Part shown: one piece after another, positions 47,562-57,268 of the stretch | Layout: the number at the start of each line of letters is the position of its first letter | Position numbering within the stretch: position 1 is the first letter of the stretch | Assembly (NCBI GenBank): GCA_016720545.1 | Contig: JADKKK010000004.1 | Span: 1 to 64,000, forward strand | Direction: 5' to 3' | DNA: 64,000 nucleotides | Source of the DNA: Myxococcales bacterium | GTDB taxonomy: Bacteria; Myxococcota_A; Polyangia; Polyangiales; Polyangiaceae | Program-made: the position numbers and the translations under genes | Notes under the pieces: model-generated | Database searches by the model: none | Told to the model about the DNA's origin: nothing | Seen by the model: only the letters and a program-made list of their open reading frames with translations

Positions 47562-48971
47562 ATGCGAAGAAGAACGTGGGCGACGGTCGCGGCGGCGTTC
47601 GGGCTCGGGGCGCTGGCGCCCGGCGAGGCGCGCGCGGTCATCGGGGGCAACGACCTGGGCATCAACGTGCACGTGCCGTCCAACGAGCTCCTCGACGCGA
47701 CGAAGACGCTCGGTGTGGGCTGGATCCGCGTCGACGGCGACTGGCTCGCCATGAACCCCGCGTCGGGCCGCTTCGACTACGCGGCGGTCGATCGCGTGGT
47801 CGACCAAGCCAACGCGCGCGGGCTCAAGGTCTACCTCACGCTCGGCTACACCCCAGCGTGGGTGCCCCGCGCGCCGCGGTCTCGCGCGGACACCAACCCG
47901 CGCAACGACGAGCCTGCCACCACGGCCGAGTGGACCGCCTTCGTGCGCGCCGCGGTCGCGCATTATCGCCCCAAGGGGGTCCGCCACTTCGGCATCTGGA
48001 ACGAACCGAACCTCGACCAGTTCTGGGAGAACGCTGCCGGATCCGGCCCGTACATCGACAAGATCCTCGTGCCCGGCGCCGCGGCCGTGCGGGCGACGTG
48101 CGCGGACTGCTTCGTGGTGGGGCCGGACCTCGCGCACGTGGGCGAGTACGACGTGTTCTTGCGGCCCGTCGTTCAGCGCGCGCGCGGCTCGATCGACATC
48201 CTCGCGCACCACATCTATTCGGGCTGGCCGGAGACCGGCACGACGGTCCTCGACGGCGATAACTTCTTGAACGCGCTCGAGAAACGGAGATTCTCGTTCA
48301 CCCGAATCAGCCTGCGCGAGCTGCTCGACGAGGAGCGCTACACAGGCGAGGTGTGGATCACCGAGACCGGCTACCAGGCCAAGCAGATTGGCAACGCCGG
48401 CGACGAGGGGAAGCAGGCCACGTACGTGCGCCGCGTGATGGAAGAGCAGCTCCGCCGGCCCTGGTGGACCCACACGTTTTTCTACGAAATCCTCGACTGC
48501 AAGCCCGACCAGGCCGACTGCCCCATCGACGGCTTCGGTCTGCTCCGCGCGAACCGCACGGCGCCTCCCGCGCGAACCTTTCCTGCCGACTATCGCCAGA
48601 AGCCGGCCTTCACGGCCATCCAGCAGTTCATCGCCGCGAACCCGGGCATCGTGGCCGGCGCCCCCCCGGACGCGGGCGCCCCCGACGGCGGGCGCGACGC
48701 TTCTACGCCCGACGGCTCGGCGACGCCGGACGCGGCGAGCCCTCCCCCCCCAACGCCCACCCCAACCTCCACCGCAGAGCCGCCTGTCACGCCGCCGGGC
48801 GCGCCGCCTGGCGCGAGCGGCGCGAACGGTGCGGAACCGACCGGACCCAGCGCGGACGCCGGCGGCTGCACCGTCGGTGCGCCAGGGGGCCCCGCGAGCG
48901 CGCTCGCCGTCCTCGCGACGGCGCTCGCCGCGGCGGTGGCCCGTCGGGTACGCCGTCGCGCTCGCCCGTGA
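47562..48971 (+). CDS. Clan GH-A glycoside hydrolase with MYXO-CTERM-like tail
   Basis: 469 residues. A signal peptide (to about residue 25) is followed by a TIM-barrel hydrolase: acid/base Glu148 in GIWNEPNLDQF and likely nucleophile Glu268 in EVWITETGYQ, the pattern of GH5/GH39-type enzymes. A Pro/Thr/Asp linker (385-435) leads to a C-terminal tail of GGC, a hydrophobic helix (ASALAVLATALAAAVA) and RRVRRRARP, which is the MYXO-CTERM plan for surface sorting. It probably acts at the cell surface on a beta-glycan. ATG 47562 follows GAGGT. Confidence 0.87.
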   Translation: MRRRTWATVAAAFGLGALAPGEARAVIGGNDLGINVHVPSNELLDATKTLGVGWIRVDGDWLAMNPASGRFDYAAVDRVVDQANARGLKVYLTLGYTPAWVPRAPRSRADTNPRNDEPATTAEWTAFVRAAVAHYRPKGVRHFGIWNEPNLDQFWENAAGSGPYIDKILVPGAAAVRATCADCFVVGPDLAHVGEYDVFLRPVVQRARGSIDILAHHIYSGWPETGTTVLDGDNFLNALEKRRFSFTRISLRELLDEERYTGEVWITETGYQAKQIGNAGDEGKQATYVRRVMEEQLRRPWWTHTFFYEILDCKPDQADCPIDGFGLLRANRTAPPARTFPADYRQKPAFTAIQQFIAANPGIVAGAPPDAGAPDGGRDASTPDGSATPDAASPPPPTPTPTSTAEPPVTPPGAPPGASGANGAEPTGPSADAGGCTVGAPGGPASALAVLATALAAAVARRVRRRARP

Positions 48972-49016
48972 ATCCGTCCCTCGCGCGAGCGCCCCAGATG
49001 CGCGCGCGCGCGCCCG

Positions 49017-49619
49017 TCAGCAGCCGTACGTGAAGATCCAGCCGTCCTTCGAGACGACGAGCTCCTTCGCGGCCACGAAGATGCCCTTCCGGAAGATGCG
49101 CACGGTGTACGTGCCGCCGTCGAGCTCGACGTTCGACATCGCGCGGTTCGGCGGGACGGAGGTCTCGAGCACCGGCTTGCCGTCCTTCATGACGACGAAC
49201 TTGTCGACGCGATCGCTCGCGCGACACGTGTCGGTACCGTTCACCAACCGCCCAATGTACTTGTGCACCGCTGCAGGCGGCGCGGCGGGCGCCGCCGCCC
49301 TGGGCACGTGCGTGAGCTGCACGATGGTCTGCTTGTGGGCCTTCACCTCGATCTTGCCGCTCCAGGTGTCGCCGTCGTCGGCCACGATCTTCACCTCGAC
49401 GTACGCGTCGTGGTCGGGCAGCGGGAAGATCGCGGGGAGCGTCTCCTCCTTGACCACGCCGTCGACCTTCACGAGCGCCTTGCCGTGCGCCGCCGACACG
49501 AGCTTCAGGCTCGTCCGCGACGAGAACTCGAAGCTCTCGGACTTGGTCCACTCGGCCTGAGCGGGGAGCGCGAAGGCGGTGACGATGGCGGCGAGCGCAA
49601 GAACGCGGGCGAGCTTCAT
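49017..49619 (-). CDS. Small exported protein, unknown function
   Basis: 200 residues. A clean signal peptide ends PAQAEW. The mature part consists of two beta-rich modules joined by an Ala/Pro linker: one with ALVKVDGVVKEETLPAIFPL, and a PEGA-like one with VELDGGTYTVRIFRKGIFVA. It contains two cysteines, one in TDTCRAS and one at the very C-terminus (TYGC), which could pair. No family is named. Convergent with the glycoside hydrolase gene and divergent from proS. Confidence 0.7.
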   Translation of the reverse strand: MKLARVLALAAIVTAFALPAQAEWTKSESFEFSSRTSLKLVSAAHGKALVKVDGVVKEETLPAIFPLPDHDAYVEVKIVADDGDTWSGKIEVKAHKQTIVQLTHVPRAAAPAAPPAAVHKYIGRLVNGTDTCRASDRVDKFVVMKDGKPVLETSVPPNRAMSNVELDGGTYTVRIFRKGIFVAAKELVVSKDGWIFTYGC

Positions 49620-49935
49620 TGAGGACTCCGAGGGGTGGGATATCGCGCGCTCTTCGACGGAGCGACCGAGCGGACGATGCAAAAAAGAAAAGGGGGCGGG
49701 GGAGATTCGGCGAGCGCGCGGGGAGCGGCTGCCCTCGAGCGCCGACCTGGGGTACGCCGTCGCTGTGAAAACCTTCCCCGCCACCTGAAGGCTTTTCACC
49801 ACGACATGCTCACGCGCGGCACCGTGCCGCCGTGCCTCCTCGCCACCGAGATCTTCGGCGACTGACCAAGGGCAGGTGGAGCCCGCTGCGCAAGCCCTCT
49901 CCAGCGGCGCGCGCGTGTGCTAGTGCGGGCCCGCC
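49620..49935. other. Gene-free region upstream of proS with an inverted repeat
   Basis: A gap of about 316 bp between the divergent small exported protein and proS. It holds an A/G-rich stretch (about 49678-49700) and a hairpin at 49765-49799: GTGAAAACCTT and AAGGCTTTTCAC, inverted copies with one extra base and a 12-base loop. The hairpin lies about 135 bp before proS and could be an operator or attenuator. I see no tRNA-like or T-box specifier features and no gene. Confidence 0.45.
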
Positions 49936-51669
49936 ATGCTCTTCACGAACGCCCTCATCCCGACTGTCAAGGAAGCCCCCTCCGACGCCACGAACGTGAG
50001 CCATGTCTTGCTCTTGCGAGGCGGCTACATCCGCCGCGTGGGCGCCGGCATGTACGACTACTTGCCCCTCGGGCTGCGTGCCCTGCGCAAGGTGGAGGGG
50101 ATCGTCCGCGAGGAGATGGACCGCGCGGGTGCGCTCGAGATCCTCATGCCGGCGCTGCTGCCCGCGGAGTACTTCCGCGAGACCGGGCGCTTCGACCGCT
50201 TCGGCGACACCCTGTTCCGCCTCAAGGACCGCAAGGGCGCCGAGTACAACCTCGGGCCCACCCACGAGGAGATCGTCACCGACATCGCGCGCCGCGAGAT
50301 CCAGAGCTGGCGCGACATGCCGCGGAACCTCTACCAGATCCAGTCGAAGTTCCGCGATGAGCCCCGCCCCCGTGGCGGCCTCCTGCGGTGCCGCGAGTTC
50401 ATCATGAAGGACGCGTACTCGTTCGACGCGACGGAGGAGGGCGCCAAGGTCAGCTACGAGCGGATGCGTGCAGCTTACACGCGGGCGTTCGACCGCATGG
50501 GCCTCACCTACCGCCTCGTCGCGGCCGACTCCGGCGCGATGGGCGGCTCGACCAGCGCAGAGTTCCAGGTCCTCGCCGACAGCGGCGAAGACGCGATCGT
50601 GGCCTGCCAGAAGTGCGAGTACGCGGCCAACGTCGAGGCCGCGACCGTGAAGACCCGCGAGCCCGCGAAGGCCACCGAGCCGACGCCCGCCATCGCCAGG
50701 GTGCACACGCCCAAGGTGGGCTCCATCGACGACGTGTCGGCGTTCCTCTCGCGGCCGAAGGACCACTTCCTGAAGTCGCTCGTGTACCTCGCGGGCGAGG
50801 CGACCGTGCTCGCGGTGGTGCGCGGCGATCACGAGGTGAACGAGGTGCGGCTTGCGCGGGCGCTCGGCGTCGACGAGGTGTTCCTCGCCGGCGAGCTCGA
50901 CGTGAAGAAGGCCACCGGCGCGGCCGTGGGCTTCGCCGGCCCCGTAGGGTTCAAGGGAAGGGTCCTGGTCGATCGCGCGGCGTCGCTCGTCGCGAGCGGA
51001 GTGTGCGGCGCCAACGAGACCGACCACCACCTGACCCACGTCGCGTTCGAGCGCGACTACCAGGCCGAGGTGGCCGACCTTCGCCTCGCGCAGGGCGGCG
51101 ACGACTGCCCGAGCTGCGGGGCCGAGGGCGGGCTGCTGGCCTACAAGGGCATCGAGGGCGGGCACATCTTCATCCTCGGCACCCACTACTCCGCGCAGAT
51201 GGGCGCCACGTTCCTCGATGAGGCGCAGGCCAAGAAGCCCATCGTCATGGGGTGCTACGGCATCGGCGTCTCGCGCCTCGTGGCGACGTGCATCGAGCAG
51301 CGCCACGACGAGCTCGGCATCGTGTGGCCGATGAGCCTCGCGCCCTATCACGTGCACCTCGTCACGCTCGGCACCGAGGCGAAGGAGCCCGGGGTCTACG
51401 CGGAGGCGAAGAAGCTCTACGACGCGTTGTGGGCGGCGGGCGTCGAGGTGCTCTGGGACGACCGCGACGAGCGCCCCGGCGTGAAGTTCAAAGACGCGGA
51501 TTTGCTGGGAATTCCGCTCCGCGTCACCCTCGGCTCGAAGGGCCTCGCGCAGGGCCAGCTCGAGCTCAAGCCTCGCACCGAGAAGGACCCCAAGAAGGCC
51601 GAGCTCGTGCCGCTCGCCGACGCGGCCGCACAGCTCATCGCCCGCGTGAAGGCTGCGCTCGCGGGCTGA
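49936..51669 (+). CDS. proS: Prolyl-tRNA synthetase, bacterial type with editing insert
   Basis: 577 residues. Class II motif 2 is seen in KFRDEPRPRGGLLRCREF (from residue 138) and motif 3 in GCYGIGVSRL (about 439). Between them, residues about 230-400 form the YbaK-like insert typical of bacterial ProS, which removes alanine misattached to tRNA-Pro (LKSLVYLAGEATVLAVVRGD, GFAGPVGFKGRVLVD). The C-terminal anticodon-binding domain follows (VTLGTEAKEPGVYAEAKKLY, WDDRDERPGVKFKDADLLGI). Length is normal. It charges tRNA-Pro in the cytoplasm. Confidence 0.96.
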   Translation: MLFTNALIPTVKEAPSDATNVSHVLLLRGGYIRRVGAGMYDYLPLGLRALRKVEGIVREEMDRAGALEILMPALLPAEYFRETGRFDRFGDTLFRLKDRKGAEYNLGPTHEEIVTDIARREIQSWRDMPRNLYQIQSKFRDEPRPRGGLLRCREFIMKDAYSFDATEEGAKVSYERMRAAYTRAFDRMGLTYRLVAADSGAMGGSTSAEFQVLADSGEDAIVACQKCEYAANVEAATVKTREPAKATEPTPAIARVHTPKVGSIDDVSAFLSRPKDHFLKSLVYLAGEATVLAVVRGDHEVNEVRLARALGVDEVFLAGELDVKKATGAAVGFAGPVGFKGRVLVDRAASLVASGVCGANETDHHLTHVAFERDYQAEVADLRLAQGGDDCPSCGAEGGLLAYKGIEGGHIFILGTHYSAQMGATFLDEAQAKKPIVMGCYGIGVSRLVATCIEQRHDELGIVWPMSLAPYHVHLVTLGTEAKEPGVYAEAKKLYDALWAAGVEVLWDDRDERPGVKFKDADLLGIPLRVTLGSKGLAQGQLELKPRTEKDPKKAELVPLADAAAQLIARVKAALAG

Positions 51670-51714
51670 GCGCCCGCGGTGTCTCTTCCCTCCCGAACCG
51701 TAGAGGCCTCGCCC

Positions 51715-52828
51715 ATGTCCGCCACACCCGACGAACCGTTCGATCGTCTCCCCTCCGGCCGCGTCGTCGCCTGCTCCGAGGAGGGCTTCGCGCCCGCCGA
51801 GAACCTCCTCTCTACCCGCGCGCCGGAGTTCCGCTTCGGCGTGTTCATCCCCGGGAAAGGGCAGGAGTTCGACTCGTGGGAGACCCGCCGGCACAACCCC
51901 TCGGCGCCCGACTGGGTCGTGCTCGAGCTCGGCACGCCCGGCGCGATCGCCACAGTCGACGTCGACACCCACTGGCATGACGGCAACCACGCCGAGCTCG
52001 GCGCGGTGTACGCGCTCGAGGGCACGCCAGGCGAGTCCCCCACGCGGGCGGACCCGCGCTGGCTCGAGCTGCTCGCGCCCGCGCCGCTGGACGGCCACGC
52101 CCACAACGTCTTCCGCACGCCCGCGGGCCACGGCCGTGCGCTCACGCACGTCATGCTGGAGAACCACCCGGACGGCGGCATCGCGAGGCTCCGCTGCTAC
52201 GCAGGGCGCGCGCCCGCGGAGACCGATCCGGGCGACGAGCGCGTCCGGCGGATCCGCCACGAGGCGCCTATCCCGCGCGGCGGCGACGAGGCCCACGAGG
52301 CGCCGAGCGCGGCGGCCGTCGCGGCGCGGTGGGCCGCGCTCGCGCCGGACGCGGAGGTCGACCTCGCGTGCGAAGCGCTCGGCGGCCGCGTCGTCGCGAC
52401 GAGTAACAACCGCTACGGGCACAGCCAGGCGCTCATCGCCGAGGCCGCCCCCACGAGCATGGGCGACGGCTGGGAGACCAGCCGCAGCCGCGGCGGCGCG
52501 CACCTCGACTACGTGGTCGTCGCCCTCGGGCGAGCCGGGGTCGTCGAGCGCGTCGAGGTGGACTTCACCTACTTCGTCCTCAATAACCCCGTGGAGCTGC
52601 GGCTGCTCGGCGCCGATCTCGGCGAGGTGGCCGACGGGGCGCTTCCAGACGACGTCCGGTGGATCGAGCTCGTCCCCGCACGCCGGTCAAGGCGCTCGCA
52701 GGCGGCGTTCTCCACGTCGCGGGCCAGTCACTCCAACGCGCCGGCCGCGTGAGCCACGTGCGCCTCGAGACCTTCCCGGACGGCGGCGCCAACCGCCTGC
52801 GGGTCTGTGGCCCTCGCGCGGGCGATAG
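51715..52828 (+). pseudogene. alc: Allantoicase, frame broken near the 3' end
   Basis: ATG 51715 begins a typical allantoicase, which splits allantoate into ureidoglycolate and urea. The two repeated allantoicase domains start GRVVACSEEGFAPAENLL and GRVVATSNNRYGHSQALIAE; DSWETRRHN and DGWETSRSRG are their substrate-pocket motifs. At 52674-52677 one C appears to be missing: WIELVPARRSR is read where WIELVP-RTPVKALAGGVLHV is expected in the next frame, which goes on through HVRLETFPDGGANRLRV. A second missing C near 52811-52813 would bring the frame to the TAG at 52826-52828 (371 residues). Without it the frame runs on into the poly-C. The 3' end is therefore uncertain. Confidence 0.8.
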
Positions 52829-52923
52829 GCCCGCGCGGCCGCGGCCGGCGGCGACGCGCTGCGGGCGCCACAGGTGGGAGATTCCCGACCCCCGCGAGGC
52901 AGTGGCTCGTGAGCGCCGGGCTG

Positions 52924-52945
52924 CCCCCCCCCCCCCCCCCCCCCC
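52924..52945. repeat. Uninterrupted run of 22 cytosines
   Basis: A pure poly-C tract in the short gap between the convergent allantoicase and helicase genes, 7 bp beyond the helicase stop. Such a run is far above anything else in the window. Its exact length is uncertain in any sequencing method. Confidence 0.9.
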
Positions 52946-52951
52946 TGCCCA

Positions 52952-55030
52952 CTATCCCCCGAGGCCCTCGAGCATCGCGAGGAGGTTGTCGCCGTGCTCG
53001 CCCATCTTGGCGAGGCTCGCCGCGGGGTCTTCCTTCACCACGAAGGTCTCGAGCAGCTCCTCCGGGATGTCGGAGAGGAAGCGGCTCGGGGTGCGGGGCG
53101 TGGGCTTCCCTCGGAGGGCGCGCGCCTTGCACTTCGTGAGCACGAGCTTCTCGCGAGCGCGGGTGATGCCTACGTAGAAGAGCCGGCGCTCCTCCTCGAT
53201 GTCCTGCTGGCTCGCGTCGGTGGCGCGCGCGTCGAGGGTGCGCGTGTGAGGCAAGAACCCTTCCTCGACCCCGATGAGGAACACGTGATCGAACTCGAGC
53301 CCCTTCGAGCCGTGGAGGGTGGAGAGCGTCACGCGGTCGCTCGTGTCTTCCTCGTCGTCGCCGAGGTTCAGCGTGAGCGCCTGGAGGAAGGACATGAGCT
53401 CCCGCTCCGCGGTCTCGTCGTCGCCCTTTTCGCGAACGCGGACCTCGCGCTTCTCGAGCGTGCGGAGGATCGAGTCGAGGTTGCCCTTTCGCCGCGCCGC
53501 GACCTGAGGCGACGTGGAGGAAGCGTCGAGATCGCCATAGATTCCGACGGCCTCGCAGAGCTCACGCCCCGCCGTGCTCGCCGGGACGCGATCGACCACG
53601 AGCCGCTTGCGGAGCTGCCCCACCGCCCGCTCGAGCTTCTTGCACCCCTCACGCGCGGCCGAGGGCACGCCGTCGAGCGCGTCGACCCGCTCGATCGCCT
53701 GCCACAGTGTCCAGCCCTTCGCCACGGCGTGCAGCCCGAGGCGCTCCACGCTGGTCTCGCCGATGCCGCGCGGTGGGTAGTTCAGAATGCGGCGGAGGCT
53801 GATTTCGTCGGCGCGGTTCAGCGTGACCTTCAGGTACGCGAGCAGGTCCTTCACCTCTTTGCGCTCGAAGAACTGCTGGCCGCCCACCATGCGATACGGC
53901 ACGCCTCGCTCGCGGAGGGCCTCTTCGATGAGCTTCGCCTGGCCGTTCGACCGGTACAGCACCGCCGTGTCCTTGGGGCGCACGCCGGCCTCTTTGGTGA
54001 GCCTCGCCAGCTCGCGCCCCACGTAGGCGGCCTCCGCCTCCGGGCTGGGCGCGGTGCCGAGCCCCACGATGGGGCCCCCGGCCTTCTCGGTGAAGAGCAC
54101 CTTCTTGTGCTTCACGTCGGCGCGCTTGGCGATGACCGCGTTGGCCACGTCGAGCACGGGCGCGCGCGATCGGTAGTTCTGCTCGAGCTTCACGACCAGC
54201 GCGCCGGGGAACTGCTCCTCGAAGTCGAGGATGTTGCGCACGTTCGCGCCGCGCCACGAGTAGATCGACTGGTCGTCGTCGCCCACCACGCAGATGTTCT
54301 GGTGGTCGCCGGCGAGCAGCCGGAGGAGCGCGAGCTGCACTCCGTTCGTGTCCTGGTATTCGTCGACGAGCAAATACCTGTATTGTGCACGGTACTTCTC
54401 GAGCACGTCGGGCTTCTCGCGGAACATGCGGGCGACCTCGCACACGAGATCGTCGAAGTCGAACGCGCGAAAGCCTCGCAGGGCGGCCTGGTAGCGCGGG
54501 TACACGCTGGCGGTGATCGCGTCGTATTCGTCCTCCACCGAGGCGGCCTCCACCCGATCGCGGAGCTGCTCGGGCGAGATGAACGCGTTCTTTGCGTTGG
54601 AGATGCGCGTGAGGATGGCGGGCGCGTCGTACCCGCGCTCGCGGCTGCTGCGCGACAGGATGTCCTTCACCGTCGACAGGCAGTCTCCCTGGTCGAAGAT
54701 GGTGAACGTGCCGCCGAGCGAGCGCTTCTCGCGAGTGAGCACCGAGAGCCCGAAGGAGTGGAACGTGGAGACCGTGAGCCCCTTCGCCGCTCCAGCGTTC
54801 TTGCGTTCGCGGAGCACGTGCTCCACGCGCTCCGCCATCTCGGCGGCGGCTTTGTTCGTGAACGTGAGCGCGACGATGGCGTGGGAGGGTACGCCGCGCT
54901 CCACCATGCGCGCGATACGCTGCGTGATGACGCGGGTCTTTCCGGAGCCGGCGCCCGCGAGGACGAGCATGGGCCCGGACATGTGCTCGACGGCGCGCGC
55001 CTGAGCGGGGTTCAGCTTCGGCTGCGACAT
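52952..55030 (-). CDS. UvrD/Rep/PcrA-type DNA helicase
   Basis: 692 residues, superfamily 1A. Motifs: Q-motif LNPAQARAVEH, Walker A LAGAGSGKT (24-32), Ia ALTFTNKAAAEM, Walker B LLVDEYQDTN, III VVGDDDQSIYSWRGA, IV LEQNYRS, V LSTLHGSKGLEF and VI RRLFYVGITRA. These helicases unwind DNA 3' to 5' in repair and replication restart. The length and ending resemble Rep more than UvrD, as there is no long C-terminal Tudor-type tail. ATG 55030; it stands alone, divergent from a lipoprotein gene. Confidence 0.93.
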   Translation of the reverse strand: MSQPKLNPAQARAVEHMSGPMLVLAGAGSGKTRVITQRIARMVERGVPSHAIVALTFTNKAAAEMAERVEHVLRERKNAGAAKGLTVSTFHSFGLSVLTREKRSLGGTFTIFDQGDCLSTVKDILSRSSRERGYDAPAILTRISNAKNAFISPEQLRDRVEAASVEDEYDAITASVYPRYQAALRGFRAFDFDDLVCEVARMFREKPDVLEKYRAQYRYLLVDEYQDTNGVQLALLRLLAGDHQNICVVGDDDQSIYSWRGANVRNILDFEEQFPGALVVKLEQNYRSRAPVLDVANAVIAKRADVKHKKVLFTEKAGGPIVGLGTAPSPEAEAAYVGRELARLTKEAGVRPKDTAVLYRSNGQAKLIEEALRERGVPYRMVGGQQFFERKEVKDLLAYLKVTLNRADEISLRRILNYPPRGIGETSVERLGLHAVAKGWTLWQAIERVDALDGVPSAAREGCKKLERAVGQLRKRLVVDRVPASTAGRELCEAVGIYGDLDASSTSPQVAARRKGNLDSILRTLEKREVRVREKGDDETAERELMSFLQALTLNLGDDEEDTSDRVTLSTLHGSKGLEFDHVFLIGVEEGFLPHTRTLDARATDASQQDIEEERRLFYVGITRAREKLVLTKCKARALRGKPTPRTPSRFLSDIPEELLETFVVKEDPAASLAKMGEHGDNLLAMLEGLGG

Positions 55031-55166
55031 TCGGGGTCATCGTTAACCACGGCTCCGGCGCTCGGGAAAGGCCCAACGGACGCTCACGGCAAAGACGACG
55101 GGCCCCAGCCGCGCCGAGAGAGATCGCGCGCTCGCGCGCCGCACGATTCGGGTACGCTCCGGGGCG

Positions 55167-57113
55167 ATGAGAAAGCTCCTCGTTCGTGCCCGGGCGTCCT
55201 CCCTGTCTCCTCGCTCGGCGCCCGGCGTCGCGGTCGGGGTGTCCGCCGCCATGCTGGTCGCCTGTGGCGGCCCGCCGCCGCCGGTGGCGCCCATCGCGGC
55301 GCCCGAGAAGCCCAAGCCCGTAGAGATCGCCGTCGCGCCCGCGCCGGACGTCTCGCCCGTGGCCGAGCCCAAGGGCCTCGTCGCGTTCGGGCGGGTGGCT
55401 CACGCAGAGCAGTCCGCGAACGCGATCGTGGGCTGGACCGGCATGCCGCTCCCCGGCGCCAAGGAGGCGCTCGGCGCGGTCCTCGGCGAGGAGCTCGCGG
55501 GCGTGGTCGACATCGACAAGCCCTTCGATTTCGCGGTGCGGGTCGCCGGGAACAAGCGCGCGCCTACCCCCCAGTTCGTGGTCTCCATCCCGCTCACGTC
55601 CCTCGACGAGGCGAAGGCCAAGCTCTCGAAGTTCACCCTCACGCCCATGCCCAACGGCGTCATCAAGGTCGACGGCCTCGCGCCCCCGCCGAAGGACGAG
55701 ACCGACGAGCCCCGCGTGTGCGTGATGGGGGCCACGCCCGGCTCGGCGCCCGCGCGCCTCGTGTGCGGCGATCAGGGCGCCGTCGAGTCCATGGCTCCGT
55801 ACGCGATGCGCACCCTCTCGATCGCCCCGAGCCAGAGCGACGTCCACATCGAGATGCAGTTCGGCGCCGTGCGCGAGTCGCTCGAGAGCGTGCGCCGCCT
55901 CCTGCCCGCGCTCGCGGGCGGGATGCTGGAAGGGAAGAAGGACGTGGGGCCCGCCACGCGCGACATCATCGAGGCGGCGGTCGGTGATCTCGCCGACTTC
56001 GCGGTCGACAGCGATCGCGTGACGCTCGACATCGACGCCAAGCCCGAGGGCGCGAAGGCCCGGCTCCGGTACTCGTTCCGCACGCAACAGGCGACGCTCA
56101 CGAAGATGCTCGTCGCGGGCGTGAAAGAAGTGGGGCCCCCGCCGCCGGCGCTCGTCGGCCTGCCCGCCGACGTCGACATGGCCGCGTGGACGCGCCCCGG
56201 TGATCCCACGCTCTACGATCGCCCGCGCAAGCTCTTCGCGGCGTTCCTCGACGAGACCCTCGCCAGCGATGTGCCGGCGGCCGATCGAAAGGCCATCGTG
56301 GCGCTGCTCGCCGATCGCACGCTCCCGATCTTCCAGGGGGGGATGGTGTTCGGACGCGGCTACGATCTCGACGCGCTCAAGGCCGCAGCGGTCGAGAAAG
56401 ACGGGGCGAACGCGACCGATAAGCAGCGCGCCGAGCAGAAGGCCGCGCTCGCCACCCAGGCGGTGGGCTACACGCTCATGCGCCTCGAGCGCCCGGCCGC
56501 GCAGGTGGCCCTCGTCATCAAAGACTGGGCGACCCTCGGGCTCAAGGTGATGCGCACCAAGAGCGCGAAGGACAAATCGAAGCCGCCGCTCCCGACGCTC
56601 CGCGCGGCCGCCGTGGGCGCGGGGCTCCCCGCGGGGACGACCCACCTCGAGCTCGCCATCCCGCGCCCGCCCCGGCGTGACGACAAGGGCAAGGTAACCT
56701 TCGCGCCGAAGCCCGTGATCGCGCACATCTTCATCGCCCCCTCCGATGCGAGCGCTCCCGGTACGTCGTGGGTGGCCGTCGGGCTCGATCCGAAGCTCGT
56801 CGCGGCGCGTATGATCGCGGCGCGAACCCCGACCGGGCCCACGCTCGGCACGCGCCCCGAGTCGAAGGAGCTCCTCGCGACCGCGTCGCGCTCGGGCTTC
56901 CTCGTCACGCCGCGGCTCGCGGCGCTCGTGAAGGTGATCGATCGTGGCGGGCGGGGCGCGCCTGGCTCGAGCGCCGACATGTTCGCCACCGCGTTCGCCG
57001 CGAGCGCACCCGAGGCGCCTACCCCGCAGGCGCTCGGCGGCGCCTTCGTGACGACGATCTTCGTCCCGAAGCAGGCCATCGGCGCGACGGTGAGCGGCCT
57101 GATGCGCCGCTGA
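55167..57113 (+). CDS. Large exported lipoprotein, unknown function
   Basis: 648 residues. The lipobox is AMLVAC (about residue 33), then a Pro/Ala linker. The rest is a long alpha/beta region with evenly spaced segments such as GVVDIDKPFDFAVRVAG, FVVSIPLTSLDEAKAKLSKF, IIEAAVGDLADFAVDSDRVT and FVTTIFVPKQAIGATVSGLM. The pattern resembles lipoproteins with repeated two-layer sheets, but no family is recognised. There are almost no cysteines, unlike the other lipoproteins here. Confidence 0.72.
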   Translation: MRKLLVRARASSLSPRSAPGVAVGVSAAMLVACGGPPPPVAPIAAPEKPKPVEIAVAPAPDVSPVAEPKGLVAFGRVAHAEQSANAIVGWTGMPLPGAKEALGAVLGEELAGVVDIDKPFDFAVRVAGNKRAPTPQFVVSIPLTSLDEAKAKLSKFTLTPMPNGVIKVDGLAPPPKDETDEPRVCVMGATPGSAPARLVCGDQGAVESMAPYAMRTLSIAPSQSDVHIEMQFGAVRESLESVRRLLPALAGGMLEGKKDVGPATRDIIEAAVGDLADFAVDSDRVTLDIDAKPEGAKARLRYSFRTQQATLTKMLVAGVKEVGPPPPALVGLPADVDMAAWTRPGDPTLYDRPRKLFAAFLDETLASDVPAADRKAIVALLADRTLPIFQGGMVFGRGYDLDALKAAAVEKDGANATDKQRAEQKAALATQAVGYTLMRLERPAAQVALVIKDWATLGLKVMRTKSAKDKSKPPLPTLRAAAVGAGLPAGTTHLELAIPRPPRRDDKGKVTFAPKPVIAHIFIAPSDASAPGTSWVAVGLDPKLVAARMIAARTPTGPTLGTRPESKELLATASRSGFLVTPRLAALVKVIDRGGRGAPGSSADMFATAFAASAPEAPTPQALGGAFVTTIFVPKQAIGATVSGLMRR

Positions 57114-57268
57114 ACTCGTCGGTGCGACGCCGGCCGCCGGTCCTCGTGTACGGGAGCCGCGACGCTCGCCCGGCGAACCCGCTCTTCCGTATCCCGCTGA
57201 AGCGCGAGGTCGAGCGAGCGCCGCTCGCCGAGGAGCAGCGACGAAGCACGAGATCGACCTGGGAGCGG

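Noticed and set aside
49620..49935. A T-box riboswitch before proS
   Set aside because: No T-box sequence or Pro specifier loop could be recognised; only one simple hairpin is visible.
57114..57268. A small gene between the lipoprotein and decarboxylase genes
   Set aside because: No frame with a start, ribosome site and credible composition; treated as intergenic.
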